Positions 18,060-27,875 of a stretch of DNA of 64,000 nucleotides are shown here, in pieces. Made by a program: the position numbers and the translations under genes. This DNA comes from JANQPX01 sp039197065 (GTDB lineage: Bacteria; Pseudomonadota; Alphaproteobacteria; Geminicoccales; Geminicoccaceae). Positions within the stretch are counted from its first letter, which is position 1, and each line of letters starts with the position of its first letter. The DNA is taken from assembly GCA_039197065.1 (NCBI GenBank), contig JBCCUL010000041.1, forward strand, positions 1 to 64,000, in the 5' to 3' direction. Below the pieces are notes generated by a model. It was not told where the DNA came from. It searched no databases and worked only from the letters and a program-made list of their open reading frames with translations.

Positions 18060-20840
18060 TTGGCAACCGAAAACCCACCTAAAGAACAGAATATCATACC
18101 GATCGAAGAGGAGATGCAGCGCTCCTATCTCGATTACGCCATGAGCGTGATCGTCTCGCGTGCGCTGCCCGATGTCCGTGACGGTCTGAAGCCGGTCCAC
18201 AGGCGCATCCTCTACGCCATGCGCGAAGGCGGCTACGACCACGGCAAGCCGCCCAGGAAGAGTGCGCGCATCGTCGGCGACGTCATGGGTAAATACCATC
18301 CCCACGGCGACAGCGCGATCTATGACAGCCTGGTGCGCATGGCCCAGGATTTCTCCATGCGCGTGCCGCTGATCGACGGTCAGGGCAATTTCGGCTCGAT
18401 GGACGGCGATCCGCCGGCCGCCATGCGTTACACCGAGGCAAGGCTGGCGCTCACCGCCGACGCGCTCCTCACCGATATCGACAAGGACACGGTGGATTTC
18501 CGCCCGACCTATGACGAATCGGACGAGGAGCCGGTGGTTCTGCCGGCGCAATATCCGAACCTTCTGGTCAATGGCCAGGCCGGCATCGCCGTCGGCATGG
18601 CGACCAACGTGCCGCCGCACAATCTGGGCGAGGTGATCGACGTCTGCGTCGCCATGATCGACGATCCCGATCTCGGCTTCGAGGAGATGCTGGAGCTGAT
18701 GCCCGGCCCGGACTTTCCGACCGGCGCCATGATTCTCGGCCATTCCGGCATCCGCCAGGCCTACGCCACCGGCCGCGGCTCGATCGTCATCCGCTCGCGC
18801 ACCCATGTCGAGGAGATCCGAAAGGACCGCTTCGCGATCGTGATCACCGAGGTGCCCTTCCAGGTGAACAAAGCGCGCATGCAGGAGCGCATGGGTGAGC
18901 TTGTCAGGGAAAAGCGCGTCGAGGGGATCGCCGAAATCCGCGACGAGTCGGATCGCGAAGGTACGCGCGTGGTCATCGAGCTTAAGCGCGATGCCGACAG
19001 CGACATCGTCCTGAACCAGCTCTTCCGCCACACGCCGCTGCAGATCAGCTTCGGCGTCAATCTGGTGGCATTGCGCGCCGGCCGGCCCGAGCAGCTCAAC
19101 GTCCGTGACGTGTTCGAGGCTTTCCTTGAGTTCCGCGAGGAGGTGATCCTAAGACGCACCGCTTTCGACCTCACCAAAGCGCGCGAACGCGCCCATATCC
19201 TGGTGGGTCTTGCCGTCGCCGTCGCCAATATCGACGACGTGATCAAACTGATCCGTGGCGCACCCGATCCGGCGACCGCCAAGGCTGAACTCTGCGCCCG
19301 CGACTGGCCGAAGGGCGACATAGCCCCCCTCCTGGCGCTGGCCGAGGAAGCAGAAGACGGCGCCGATGCCGACGGTGATGGCTATCGCCTGTCCGAGCGC
19401 CAGGCCCAGGCGATCCTCGATCTTCGCCTGCATCGCCTGACCCAGCTCGAACGCTCCAAGCTCACTGACGAGCTCAATGAGCTGGTCGAGAAAATCAAGG
19501 CGCTTTTGCTGATCCTGCGCTCGCGCGAGCGGCTCCTCGAAGTGCTCAAGGAAGAGCTGCTTCAAGTCAAAGAGAGATTCGCGACGCCGCGCCGGACGAC
19601 CATCGAGGATCTCGATTTCGACATCGACATCGAGGACCTGATCCAAAAAGAGGACATGGTCGTCACCGTCACCAAACTCGGCTACATCAAGCGCACGCCG
19701 CTTTCCACCTATCGTGAGCAGCGACGCGGCGGCAAAGGCCGGAAGGGCATGGCGACCCATGATGACGATCATCTGGAAGCCCTGTTCGTCACCACCACCC
19801 ACACGCCGGTCCTCTTCTTCTCCTCCGAGGGCAGGGTCTACAAGCTCAAGGTCTACAAGCTGCCGCTCGGCAATCCGCAGTCGCGCGGCAAGGCCATGGT
19901 CAATCTCTTCCCACAGCTGACCGACGGCGAATACATCACCGCCGTGCTGCCGCTGCCGGAAGACGAGAGCACCTATGACGATCTCTCCGTGGTGTTCGCG
20001 ACCTCGTCGGGCAAGGTGAGAAGAAACGCGCTCGCCGACTTCACTTTCGTGCCGGCCAACGGCAAGATCGCGATGAAGCTGGACGGCGACGATCACTTGG
20101 TCGGCGTCGATGTCGCCACCGAACACAGCGATGTCATGCTGGCGGCGCGCGGCGGCAAATGCGTGCGCTTCCCGCTATCCGGCGTCCGCGTCTTCCGCTC
20201 GCGCAGTTCGGAAGGCGTGCGCGGCATGGCGCTTGCCGGCGACGATCGCGTCATCTCCATGTCGATCCTCGACCATATCGACGTCGACATCGACGAGCGC
20301 GACGGGTTCCTCCGCTATGACGGCGGTCTCCGCCGCCAGAACGGCGATGGTCCGCCTGAGAAGCCGGAAGACATCACCGACGAACGCCTGGACGAGCTTT
20401 CCTCGCGGCAGCAGATGATTCTCTCGGTGACCGTCAACGGCTATGGCAAGCGCAGCTCGGCTTATGAATACCGCGTGACCAATCGCGGCGGGCAGGGGAT
20501 CATCAATATCGAGACGTCGGACCGTAACGGCGAGGTCATCGCCGCTTTCCCTGTGACCGATCGAGATCAGATCATGCTGGTCACCGATCAGGGCAAGGTG
20601 ATCCGCATTCCCGTGGACGGCATCCGCATCGCCGGACGCAATACGCAGGGCGTGACCCTTTTCAATACCGACAAGAATGAACATGTGGTTTCGGTAGCGC
20701 GCCTCGAAGGGGCGGCCGATATCGAAGACGACGACGTTGATGACGAACAGACGGACGAAAGCCAAAGCGGTGACGACGAGAACGAAACCGTAAACCAGAA
20801 GAACGACGAGACAGACAAGGACGACGCACCTCCCGGTTAG
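18060..20840 (+). CDS. gyrA: DNA gyrase subunit A
   Basis: 926-aa subunit of type IIA topoisomerase. The catalytic Tyr is Y124 (AMRYTEARL). The quinolone-resistance region reads HGDSAIYDS with S85 and D89, the drug-sensitive type at E. coli positions 83 and 87. The C-terminal beta-pinwheel domain carries the GyrA box QRRGGKG, and the tail is a very acidic D/E-rich stretch. The start is a TTG preceded by AGAGAAG; no better ATG is available upstream. Confidence 0.97.
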   Translation: MATENPPKEQNIIPIEEEMQRSYLDYAMSVIVSRALPDVRDGLKPVHRRILYAMREGGYDHGKPPRKSARIVGDVMGKYHPHGDSAIYDSLVRMAQDFSMRVPLIDGQGNFGSMDGDPPAAMRYTEARLALTADALLTDIDKDTVDFRPTYDESDEEPVVLPAQYPNLLVNGQAGIAVGMATNVPPHNLGEVIDVCVAMIDDPDLGFEEMLELMPGPDFPTGAMILGHSGIRQAYATGRGSIVIRSRTHVEEIRKDRFAIVITEVPFQVNKARMQERMGELVREKRVEGIAEIRDESDREGTRVVIELKRDADSDIVLNQLFRHTPLQISFGVNLVALRAGRPEQLNVRDVFEAFLEFREEVILRRTAFDLTKARERAHILVGLAVAVANIDDVIKLIRGAPDPATAKAELCARDWPKGDIAPLLALAEEAEDGADADGDGYRLSERQAQAILDLRLHRLTQLERSKLTDELNELVEKIKALLLILRSRERLLEVLKEELLQVKERFATPRRTTIEDLDFDIDIEDLIQKEDMVVTVTKLGYIKRTPLSTYREQRRGGKGRKGMATHDDDHLEALFVTTTHTPVLFFSSEGRVYKLKVYKLPLGNPQSRGKAMVNLFPQLTDGEYITAVLPLPEDESTYDDLSVVFATSSGKVRRNALADFTFVPANGKIAMKLDGDDHLVGVDVATEHSDVMLAARGGKCVRFPLSGVRVFRSRSSEGVRGMALAGDDRVISMSILDHIDVDIDERDGFLRYDGGLRRQNGDGPPEKPEDITDERLDELSSRQQMILSVTVNGYGKRSSAYEYRVTNRGGQGIINIETSDRNGEVIAAFPVTDRDQIMLVTDQGKVIRIPVDGIRIAGRNTQGVTLFNTDKNEHVVSVARLEGAADIEDDDVDDEQTDESQSGDDENETVNQKNDETDKDDAPPG

Positions 20841-20885
20841 TCCGAAAAAATCGACGGCCGGAGGAAGATGGAGGGCCCGCCGACC

Positions 20886-21428
20886 ATGACGACGCCACGC
20901 ATCGGGGTGTATCCCGGCACGTTCGATCCCATTCACAATGGCCATATCGATATCGTTCGAAGGGCCACGCGCGTCACGGACCGGCTGGTCCTCGCCGTGG
21001 CGGCCAATATCGGTAAGGATCCGCTGCTCTCCCTGGATCAGCGGATCGAGCTTGCGAACTTCGAAGCGGAAAAGCTGATGAGCAGCGGCCGAGCCAATGG
21101 CTGCGAGCTCCTGGTCAGACCGTTCGAGATCCTGCTCGTGGACTTCGCTCAGCAGATGGACGCAACGCTGATCGTGCGCGGTCTGAGGGCTGTTTCCGAT
21201 TTCGAATATGAGTTCCAGATGGCATCCAACAACGCACGCTTGGCGCCCGGCATCGAGACCGTCTTCCTCACGGCATCGGAAACCAATCAGTTCATCTCAT
21301 CCCGCTTCGTCAAAGAAATTCACCGCTACGGCGGTGACGTTTCGAGTTTCATCTCGGCGAACGCCATGGAGATGCTCGATCGAGAAGCCGAGCGCTATGT
21401 CCAGCCGTCGAGCCCGGCTGCGGATTGA
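20886..21428 (+). CDS. coaD: Phosphopantetheine adenylyltransferase
   Basis: 180-aa enzyme of coenzyme A synthesis (4'-phosphopantetheine + ATP to dephospho-CoA). The nucleotidyltransferase motif YPGTFDPIHNGH (HxGH) is at residues 8-19, and the C-terminal SSRFVKEI motif is present. An in-frame ATG at 20868 exists, but its SD would be only 2 nt away, whereas GGAGGG lies about 9 nt before 20886 and the product then has near-normal length. It lies 45 bp downstream of gyrA. Confidence 0.95.
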   Translation: MTTPRIGVYPGTFDPIHNGHIDIVRRATRVTDRLVLAVAANIGKDPLLSLDQRIELANFEAEKLMSSGRANGCELLVRPFEILLVDFAQQMDATLIVRGLRAVSDFEYEFQMASNNARLAPGIETVFLTASETNQFISSRFVKEIHRYGGDVSSFISANAMEMLDREAERYVQPSSPAAD

Positions 21429-21484
21429 CCAAAGCTCCCCATCGCTGTCAATCATGGTGCAGATGCGATGAAGAGGTGTGAATT

Positions 21485-22261
21485 ATGGATCTCAGGCTTG
21501 ACGGCAAACGGGTCATTCTGACGGCAGGTGCCGCCGGTATCGGTCGGGTCACGCTCAAAACCTTCGTCGAGGCGGGTGCCGAAGTCTTCGTCTGCGATGT
21601 CGATGACGATGCCTTGAACGAGGTGCGCGACAACTACCAGAATGTCGGCGTCATCCATGCAGATGTCGCTGATCCCGATGACGTCGACCGCCTTTTCGAC
21701 ACCGCACTCGAACGCCTGGGCGGCCTCGACATCCTCCTGAACAACGCCGGTATCGCCGGCCCCACGGCCGCGGTCGAGGATGTCGATCTCGACGACTGGC
21801 GTCAGTGCATGGAGGTCAATGTCACCGGCCAGTTCCTTTGCGCCAAGCGGGCCGTGCCCCCTATCAAAGCGGCAGGCGGCGGCTCGATCGTCAATCTGTC
21901 ATCGGCGGCCGGACGCTTCGGCTTCGCCCTTCGCTCGCCTTATGCCGCCTCCAAATGGGCCGTGGTCGGCTTCACCAAAAGCCTCGCCATCGAGCTCGGC
22001 CCCTCGAAGATCCGCGTCAACGCCATCTGCCCCGGCGCCGTCGAAGGCGACCGCATCAACCGCGTGATCGCCGCCAAAGCGGAGGCCCAGGGCGTCAGCT
22101 TCGACGAAATGTACCAGCATTACGCAGGCGTCGCCTCGATGAAGACCCTGATCGATCCGCAGGACATCGCCAATATGATGCTCTTCATCTGCTCGGATGC
22201 CGGCCATCTCGTCTCCGGCCAGATCCTCGGCGTCGACGGCAACGTCGAATATCTCCGCTAG
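21485..22261 (+). CDS. SDR-family oxidoreductase
   Basis: 258-aa NAD(P)-dependent short-chain dehydrogenase. Cofactor motif TAGAAGIGR (residues 14-22), NNAG, the catalytic Ser in NLSSAAGR and the catalytic YAASK are all present. After the Rossmann beta-2 strand the residues are CDVDDD, and the Asp there favours NAD(H). The substrate is unknown; the sequence is close to the sugar/hydroxyacid dehydrogenase type. GAAGAGGTG precedes the ATG. Confidence 0.88.
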   Translation: MDLRLDGKRVILTAGAAGIGRVTLKTFVEAGAEVFVCDVDDDALNEVRDNYQNVGVIHADVADPDDVDRLFDTALERLGGLDILLNNAGIAGPTAAVEDVDLDDWRQCMEVNVTGQFLCAKRAVPPIKAAGGGSIVNLSSAAGRFGFALRSPYAASKWAVVGFTKSLAIELGPSKIRVNAICPGAVEGDRINRVIAAKAEAQGVSFDEMYQHYAGVASMKTLIDPQDIANMMLFICSDAGHLVSGQILGVDGNVEYLR

Positions 22262-22276
22262 CCGGGTGGCCCGGCT
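22260..22276 (+). terminator. GC-rich hairpin at the SDR stop codon
   Basis: AGCCGGG and CCCGGCT form a perfect 7-bp stem with a TGG loop, overlapping the TAG stop codon of the SDR gene. No long T-run follows, so this may be a weak or factor-assisted terminator. Confidence 0.45.
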
Positions 22277-22442
22277 GCCTTGACTTGGGGCTGTTCATGG
22301 GCCGTTGACGCGGAAGAAAAGCACCTGGCGCGTTCCTTCGGTTTTGCTGCACAAGCAACTGAGGGCAAGCTGACGGCTTTGAGCTTGGGAAAATGCCGTC
22401 TCATGGGGTTGCAGAGCAGCCGCAAAATATCACGTAAGTCCC

Positions 22443-23117
22443 ATGTTAGCGGTCATCGGCGGCATTCTCCTGTTGATCATCTGTTTCGGGCCCATGACCT
22501 GGGCGCAGATGATCATGAAACGGCACGCCAAGGAGCGGCAGGATTTTCCAGGCTCCGGCGGCGAGTTCGCGCGCCATATCCTTGATCTTGCGGACCTCAA
22601 GAATGTCGGCGTCGAAACCACCAAGAGCGGCGATCATTACAGCCCGGTCGAGAAGGTCGTCAGGCTGTCCAAGGAGAATTTCGAGGGTCGATCGCTAACC
22701 GCGGTGGCCGTCGCCGCCCACGAAGTCGGTCATGCGCTCCAGGATAGGGATGACTATCGCCCGCTTACGCTCCGAACGCGCTTTGCCAAGGTCGCGTTTT
22801 GGGGCGAAAGGGCCGCCCATATCCTCCTCGTGGCCTCACCGGCGACCTTGTTCGCCTCACCCAAGCTCGCCTTGCTTCAGATCGGCGCCGGGCTGTTCTT
22901 GATGGCGTTACGGGTGATTTTCCACCTGATCACGCTGCCGGTCGAGTTCGACGCGTCCTTCAAACGCGCCCTGCCGATTCTCGACAAGGGCAACTATCTG
23001 AAGAAGGACGACCTGGCCGGCGCGACTTCGATCCTGCGCGCCTGCGCCTGGACCTATGTCGCCGGCGCTCTCTTCTCGATCATCGACGTCATTCGCTGGC
23101 TTCGCTTCGGCAGATAA
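22443..23117 (+). CDS. YugP-type zinc metallopeptidase
   Basis: 224-aa membrane protein with an N-terminal transmembrane segment, then the zinc-binding HEVGH motif at residues 93-97 (AAHEVGHALQD), and two or three further membrane segments (about 120-170 and 200-220). This is the arrangement of the Zn_peptidase_2 / YugP family. A substrate is not known. It stands alone 181 bp after the SDR gene. Confidence 0.85.
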   Translation: MLAVIGGILLLIICFGPMTWAQMIMKRHAKERQDFPGSGGEFARHILDLADLKNVGVETTKSGDHYSPVEKVVRLSKENFEGRSLTAVAVAAHEVGHALQDRDDYRPLTLRTRFAKVAFWGERAAHILLVASPATLFASPKLALLQIGAGLFLMALRVIFHLITLPVEFDASFKRALPILDKGNYLKKDDLAGATSILRACAWTYVAGALFSIIDVIRWLRFGR

Positions 23118-23238
23118 GCGAGGCGGGATGTCCGTTTCTTCCTCAAAGCCCTTGAGCAGGCTTCAAGGCTGAAACTCGACAGGATTAAGCGTTGCTTAAC
23201 GATGTTGAGCTACCTTGCCGAGAGCAAGGGAATTGAGC

Positions 23239-25188
23239 ATGTACCGAGTCTACGCGTGCATCACGCAGCAGCATGACCTTTGGTTGGTGGCTCTGTCCGC
23301 CATCCTTTGCCTTTGCGCGGCCTTTGCAGCGCTGAGCCTCGTCGACAGAGCTCGCGAATACGCAGGCATCGCACGCTTGGCCTGGTTGGGCGCCGGCGCT
23401 GTCATTTCCGGGACCGGTATCTGGGCGACCCATTTCGTCGCCATGCTCGCTTTCGAAACGGGCCTGCCGACCGGCTTTGCCATCGATCTGACCCTCCTGT
23501 CCCTGGTGATCGCCATTGTCATCACCGGGCTTGGTCTAAGCGTGCCGGTTTATATCGACGGGAGATTTGCTGCCCTCTTGGGCGGCGCCGTCTTCGGTAT
23601 CGGCATCTCGTCCATGCATTTCCTCGGCATGAAGGGCCTCGTCGTGCCTGCGCTGATGCATTGGGACGATACGCTGGTTTTGAGCGCCTGGCTCCTCGGT
23701 TGCGGACTGGCCGCCGTCGCGATCAAATTTGCTCATACCGATGCCTCGATGCCGACCCGGGTGAAGGGTGCCTTGGTGCTGACGCTGGCGATCTGCTCGA
23801 TGCATTTCACCGGCATGGCAGCGCTGGAACTGACACCGAGCCCGCTGGTGCTCATGCCTGAGAGCTATCTGACCGGTGAAAGACTGGCTCTCGACATCGG
23901 CATAGCCGCTCTCTTCATGATGGCCCTCAGCGCTGGCGGCGCGCTCGTCGATCAGCACCTCGCCGGTCGCCGAGTGCGCGAGGCGGAGCGGCTGCACGGC
24001 CTGGTGAACGCGACCTTCGAGGGTATCGGTATCTGCGTCGAAGGCAAGCTGGTGGAGGCCAATAAGGCGCTTGCCGATCTGCTCAAGGTGACGGTTGACG
24101 AGCTGTTCGACCGGCCTTTCGAACATTTCGTCGATCCGGATCAGCGAGAGAACTTCGCTCAAGAGCTGTCCAACGCCCGTGAAGGAGGGCTGGAAGTCCC
24201 GCTCTTACCTGTTTCAGGGCCGCCGATCTTCGTCGAACTGCTGATCAAGACGATCAAATATGAAAAGAGCTCAGCCAGGGTTGTCGCCGTTCGGGACATT
24301 ACGGAGCGCCGCGCCGCGCAGGAACAGCTGGAGAAGTATCGGGACCATCTCGAGCAGCAGGTGGCTGAGCGCACCGCGGAGCTTACCGTTCAGGCCGAGC
24401 AGCTTGTTGAAGCGCTGGACAAAGAGCGCGAGCTTGCCGGGCTTCAGCGACAATTCGTTTCGATGGTTTCCCATGAGTTTCGAACTCCGCTCGCCATCAT
24501 CGACGGACAGGCGCAGCGCATCGTCAGACGTTCTGCGGGAGATTTGCCGGATCGATCCGTGCAGGCGCTTGGTAGTATTCGAACCTCGGTCACGCGACTG
24601 ACGGAGCTCATGGAGAGCGTGCTTGCGGCGGCGAGACTGGAGGACGGGCGCATCACCTTCCAACCGGGTGATTGCGCGCTGCAGCAAGTGCTCGGCGAGC
24701 TTGCGAGAAATTACCAGGACCTCTCCCCGAACCATCGAATCATCCTGGACGCGACGCAAATACCGGAACGGATCACTGCTGATGGCAAGCTCCTGCGTCA
24801 GGTTTTTTCCAACCTGATGTCCAACGCCGTCAAATATTCACCTGAAGGCGGACATGTCTGGGTGACCGGAAAGGCCGAAGGTGATGGGGACATCATCGTC
24901 GAGGTGCGTGACGAAGGGTTGGGCATCCCTGCCGCGGATCAGGAGAAGCTGTTTGGACGCTTTTTCCGCGCAGGAACATCGACCGGCATTGCGGGCACAG
25001 GCATCGGGCTCCACCTTGCCTTGCATCTCGTGCAACTGCATGGCGGCTCCATCGACGTCGAGAGTACCGAAGGTAAAGGCACGACATTCAGAGTGAAGCT
25101 GCCAACCCGACCAAAGTTAGCCGAAGACAAATCAGAACCAGGCACGCATTCCATGGATCAGTCGGCGGCCTGCAAGGGAGCTGCGTAA
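23239..25188 (+). CDS. MHYT-PAS sensor histidine kinase
   Basis: 649-aa membrane sensor. Residues 1-250 hold seven hydrophobic segments with three MHYT-type motifs (THFVAM, MHFLGM, MHFTGM), proposed to sense O2, CO or NO through metal. A PAS domain (about 255-360) is followed by a coiled coil, the HisKA box SHEFRTPL with the phosphorylatable H412, and an HATPase domain with N, G1 and G2 boxes (NLMSNAVKYS, DEGLGIP, GTGIGLHLA). No adjacent response regulator is read with it, so it is an orphan kinase here. The ATG at 23239 is chosen over 23215 because the first helix and a GCAAGGG site fit. Confidence 0.9.
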   Translation: MYRVYACITQQHDLWLVALSAILCLCAAFAALSLVDRAREYAGIARLAWLGAGAVISGTGIWATHFVAMLAFETGLPTGFAIDLTLLSLVIAIVITGLGLSVPVYIDGRFAALLGGAVFGIGISSMHFLGMKGLVVPALMHWDDTLVLSAWLLGCGLAAVAIKFAHTDASMPTRVKGALVLTLAICSMHFTGMAALELTPSPLVLMPESYLTGERLALDIGIAALFMMALSAGGALVDQHLAGRRVREAERLHGLVNATFEGIGICVEGKLVEANKALADLLKVTVDELFDRPFEHFVDPDQRENFAQELSNAREGGLEVPLLPVSGPPIFVELLIKTIKYEKSSARVVAVRDITERRAAQEQLEKYRDHLEQQVAERTAELTVQAEQLVEALDKERELAGLQRQFVSMVSHEFRTPLAIIDGQAQRIVRRSAGDLPDRSVQALGSIRTSVTRLTELMESVLAAARLEDGRITFQPGDCALQQVLGELARNYQDLSPNHRIILDATQIPERITADGKLLRQVFSNLMSNAVKYSPEGGHVWVTGKAEGDGDIIVEVRDEGLGIPAADQEKLFGRFFRAGTSTGIAGTGIGLHLALHLVQLHGGSIDVESTEGKGTTFRVKLPTRPKLAEDKSEPGTHSMDQSAACKGAA

Positions 25189-25268
25189 CGAGGCGCGTTG
25201 ATCGGTAAAGCCGTCAACCGTCCCAATCGACTCTAGCACCTTGGCCTGGTGCCGGAAAAACCCGTCTT

Positions 25269-25613
25269 CTACTGCTGGTCCGCTGTGGTTTCTTCAGCAC
25301 TTTCATCAGGATCATCCGTCGGATCGTCATCGACATGGCTCCAAAGAATTTCACCGCTTTCGGCGTCGAGAGCGAATTCGACCTCGTCGCCGCTGGCATT
25401 GACGACCTCGATGTCGATCACCACACGGCCGTTGGCGCGATCCAGGGCAACCTCGGCGATCCTGCCGGGTTGAGCCTCAAGCGCGATGGCGATGGCCTCG
25501 TCAAAGGTGAGGGGCGAGGCCAAAGGCGGTTCGGAGGGGGATTGCGCCGAGAGCTGGCCGCCGGAGATGGCGAGTGCGAGGGCGGCGGCGGGGGGCGTCC
25601 ATGTCGTTTTCAA
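25269..25613 (-). CDS. Secreted PepSY-domain protein
   Basis: 114 aa if started at the TTG at 25613, which has a strong AGGAGG six nt upstream and gives a clean signal peptide (KTTWTPPAAALALAISGG, cleavage near LSAQ). The mature part has one PepSY domain (TFDEAIAIALEAQPGRIAEV, then EVEFALDAESGEI), followed by an acidic tail. A longer ORF to 25688 exists but puts the signal in the middle. Divergent from an OmpR-type regulator/kinase pair; PepSY proteins commonly sit beside, and are controlled by, such pairs. Confidence 0.82.
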   Translation of the reverse strand: MKTTWTPPAAALALAISGGQLSAQSPSEPPLASPLTFDEAIAIALEAQPGRIAEVALDRANGRVVIDIEVVNASGDEVEFALDAESGEILWSHVDDDPTDDPDESAEETTADQQ

Positions 25614-25861
25614 GTCGATCCTCCTTTTTGGCTGGGCTGGATGATTCATCCGCGTCGTCCAAGAAGCATGCCCCGCTAAGATGGCCACGGCTTTTCATCA
25701 GATTTACAATTTTGCCAGGAAGAGACTTCACAGATTTTTAAGCTTGCGTGCAGGTCGATGTGACTTTCGCGGCGCCTACTTGTTTGAGGACCTGATTTAT
25801 GTCTGAAAACCTGCGATAACCCGCGCTCGGGTTTGGGTCGGCAACATGACGGATAGGCCCC

Positions 25862-26539
25862 ATGCGGCTGCTGGTTCTCGAGGATGACGCTGCGCTCGGT
25901 CCCTGGATCGATGAGGGTCTGCGTGATGCAGGCCACGTGGTGGATCTGTTCACCGACGGCAGAGACGCCGTTATCGCCGCCATGGGTCAGAGCTACGACG
26001 TGCTGGTGCTCGACCGCATGGTGCCAGGCCTTGACGGGCTGTCGGTGCTAAAGTCGCTCCGCCAGGCCAAGGTGACGGCACCCGCAATTTTCCTTACGGC
26101 CCTGGGCGAGGTCGATGATCGCGTCGAGGGGCTGCGTGCCGGCGGGGACGACTATCTGGTGAAGCCATTCGCGTTCAGCGAACTGCTCGCGCGCATCGAG
26201 GTTTTGGTCCGAAGACCGGGGGCCACCGAAGAACAGACCTCACAGCTCTCCGCCGGTGACATCATCCTGGATCTGCACAAGCGCACCTGTCACCGCCAGG
26301 ACCGGCCTGTCGACCTTAACCCTAAGGAATTCCTGTTGCTCGAAGTCTTCATGCGCTCGGAAGGCCGGGTTCAGACCCGCGCCATGCTGCTGGAACGGGT
26401 GTGGAGCATGAATTTCGACCCGACGACGAGCGTGGTCGAGACCCATATCAGCCGCCTGCGCGGCAAAATCGAAAAACCCTTCGGCGATGTTTTGATCCGC
26501 ACCATTCGCGGCTCGGGCTATGTCTTCGAACCGACTTAG
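25862..26539 (+). CDS. OmpR-family response regulator
   Basis: 225-aa regulator: receiver domain with acidic pocket EDD (residues 7-9) and phospho-acceptor D51 (LVLDRMVPG), the conserved Lys in DDYLVKPFAF, and a C-terminal winged helix ending RTIRGSGYVFEPT. Overlaps the next kinase gene by 20 nt, so the pair is co-translated. Likely controls the divergent PepSY gene and perhaps the HbpS-like gene downstream. Confidence 0.93.
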   Translation: MRLLVLEDDAALGPWIDEGLRDAGHVVDLFTDGRDAVIAAMGQSYDVLVLDRMVPGLDGLSVLKSLRQAKVTAPAIFLTALGEVDDRVEGLRAGGDDYLVKPFAFSELLARIEVLVRRPGATEEQTSQLSAGDIILDLHKRTCHRQDRPVDLNPKEFLLLEVFMRSEGRVQTRAMLLERVWSMNFDPTTSVVETHISRLRGKIEKPFGDVLIRTIRGSGYVFEPT

Positions 26540-27806
26540 CGCCCTCCTGCGTCTCTCGGCGGTCAGGCAGGCCTTCTGGCTGCTGGCGCTGTTTTCGACG
26601 ATCACCCTTATCGCCTGGGGCGGCACCTACTGGTTCATGCAGCGCGAAATCCTGCGCGCCGTCGATGCCCGGCTTGCGGCGCGCATGGAGGCGGCCATCC
26701 TGATGATGGACGCTGGCGATACACTGCCAAGGCCAGGCGACGACCAGACCGCCGCGATCGTCACCAGCGCTGAGCTTGATGGGTTTCGATCCCTCGACAC
26801 GGATCCCTCCGGCCCCGACATGCGTTACCTGCTCCGAACCACCGAACATGGCCGCGTCTTGCTGGGCGAAAACATCGAACGCCAGGAGGAGCTGCGCGAC
26901 ATCCTATCGGTTGGCATGCAGCTCAGTCTCCTCGCCACCCTGCTGGCCACAGCTATCGCAGCACTCTGGCTGGCGAGGCGCGGCCAGGCGCGTTTGAACG
27001 TTGTCAGCGCCGGCCTGGCCCAGGTGGCGGAAGGTCGGCTGGACACGCGCATAACCCTCGAAGGACAGGACGATCTGAGTCTTCTCGCGAAACGGATCAA
27101 CGCCACCACCGAGCGCCTGGATAACGCCATGGCCCAGATGCGGGTGCAATCTTCCAACATCGCGCATGATCTGCGCACACCGCTCGCCCGATTGCGTGCA
27201 GAGATCGAAACCAGCCTGATCAAGGCGACCGAACAAGGGCGGGCGGTCAGCCCGGAGGAGCTCGGTGCAGCGCTCGAACAGATCGACCGAATCACCGGAA
27301 CCTTCGATGCTCTCCTGCGTCTGGCCCGAATCGAAAGTGGGGCCGGACGCGAGGCCTTCGCGTCCGTCGATCTCAAGGATCTTGTCGAAAGCGTCGCCGA
27401 GACCTTTAGCGCCGTCGTCGAGGATAGGGGCCAAAGCCTTAGCGTCGAGATCGAGGACGCCAGAGAAATCCGCGGCGATCGCGACATGCTGATCCAACTG
27501 CTCGCCAATCTGATCCAGAACGCATTGCGGCATGGCGCTGAGGAGCAGACCATCACGCTCAGGGTCCATGGCCCGCAACTATGGGTCAGCGATCAAGGGC
27601 CGGGTATCCCTCTCGACGAACGAAAGAGCGTGCTGCGGACCCTCTATCGAGGCGAAGCCTCTCGGCAAGGGGAAGGCTTCGGCCTGGGGCTTTCACTGGT
27701 ACGGGCGATCGCCGAGCTCCACGGGGCCGAACTCACGCTGTCCGACGGTCCAGAAGGGCAAGGTCTCTCGGTTCGTCTTCGATTTCCGAGCCTTACAGAA
27801 CTGTAA
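26520..27806 (+). CDS. Sensor histidine kinase paired with OmpR regulator
   Basis: 428-aa membrane kinase of the QseC/PmrB-like class. Two membrane helices (about 17-38 and 137-158) flank a ~95-residue periplasmic sensor; then HAMP, HisKA with H216 in NIAHDLRTPLARL, and HATPase (NLIQNALRHG, DQGPGIP, GFGLGLSLV). The short sensor domain and the neighbours (PepSY, HbpS-like) hint at a metal or heme related signal, but this is inference. Confidence 0.92.
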   Translation: MSSNRLSALLRLSAVRQAFWLLALFSTITLIAWGGTYWFMQREILRAVDARLAARMEAAILMMDAGDTLPRPGDDQTAAIVTSAELDGFRSLDTDPSGPDMRYLLRTTEHGRVLLGENIERQEELRDILSVGMQLSLLATLLATAIAALWLARRGQARLNVVSAGLAQVAEGRLDTRITLEGQDDLSLLAKRINATTERLDNAMAQMRVQSSNIAHDLRTPLARLRAEIETSLIKATEQGRAVSPEELGAALEQIDRITGTFDALLRLARIESGAGREAFASVDLKDLVESVAETFSAVVEDRGQSLSVEIEDAREIRGDRDMLIQLLANLIQNALRHGAEEQTITLRVHGPQLWVSDQGPGIPLDERKSVLRTLYRGEASRQGEGFGLGLSLVRAIAELHGAELTLSDGPEGQGLSVRLRFPSLTEL

Positions 27807-27875
27807 ATTCAACGTCAGCTGGCAGCCAGCCGAGCGCTGTATTCATTGGGTCATCGAACATCGAAAGGACCCCAT

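Noticed and set aside
25236..25252. GCACC-N7-GGTGC hairpin between the MHYT kinase and the PepSY gene
   Set aside because: Only five base pairs and no T-run on either strand, so not strong enough to list as a terminator.
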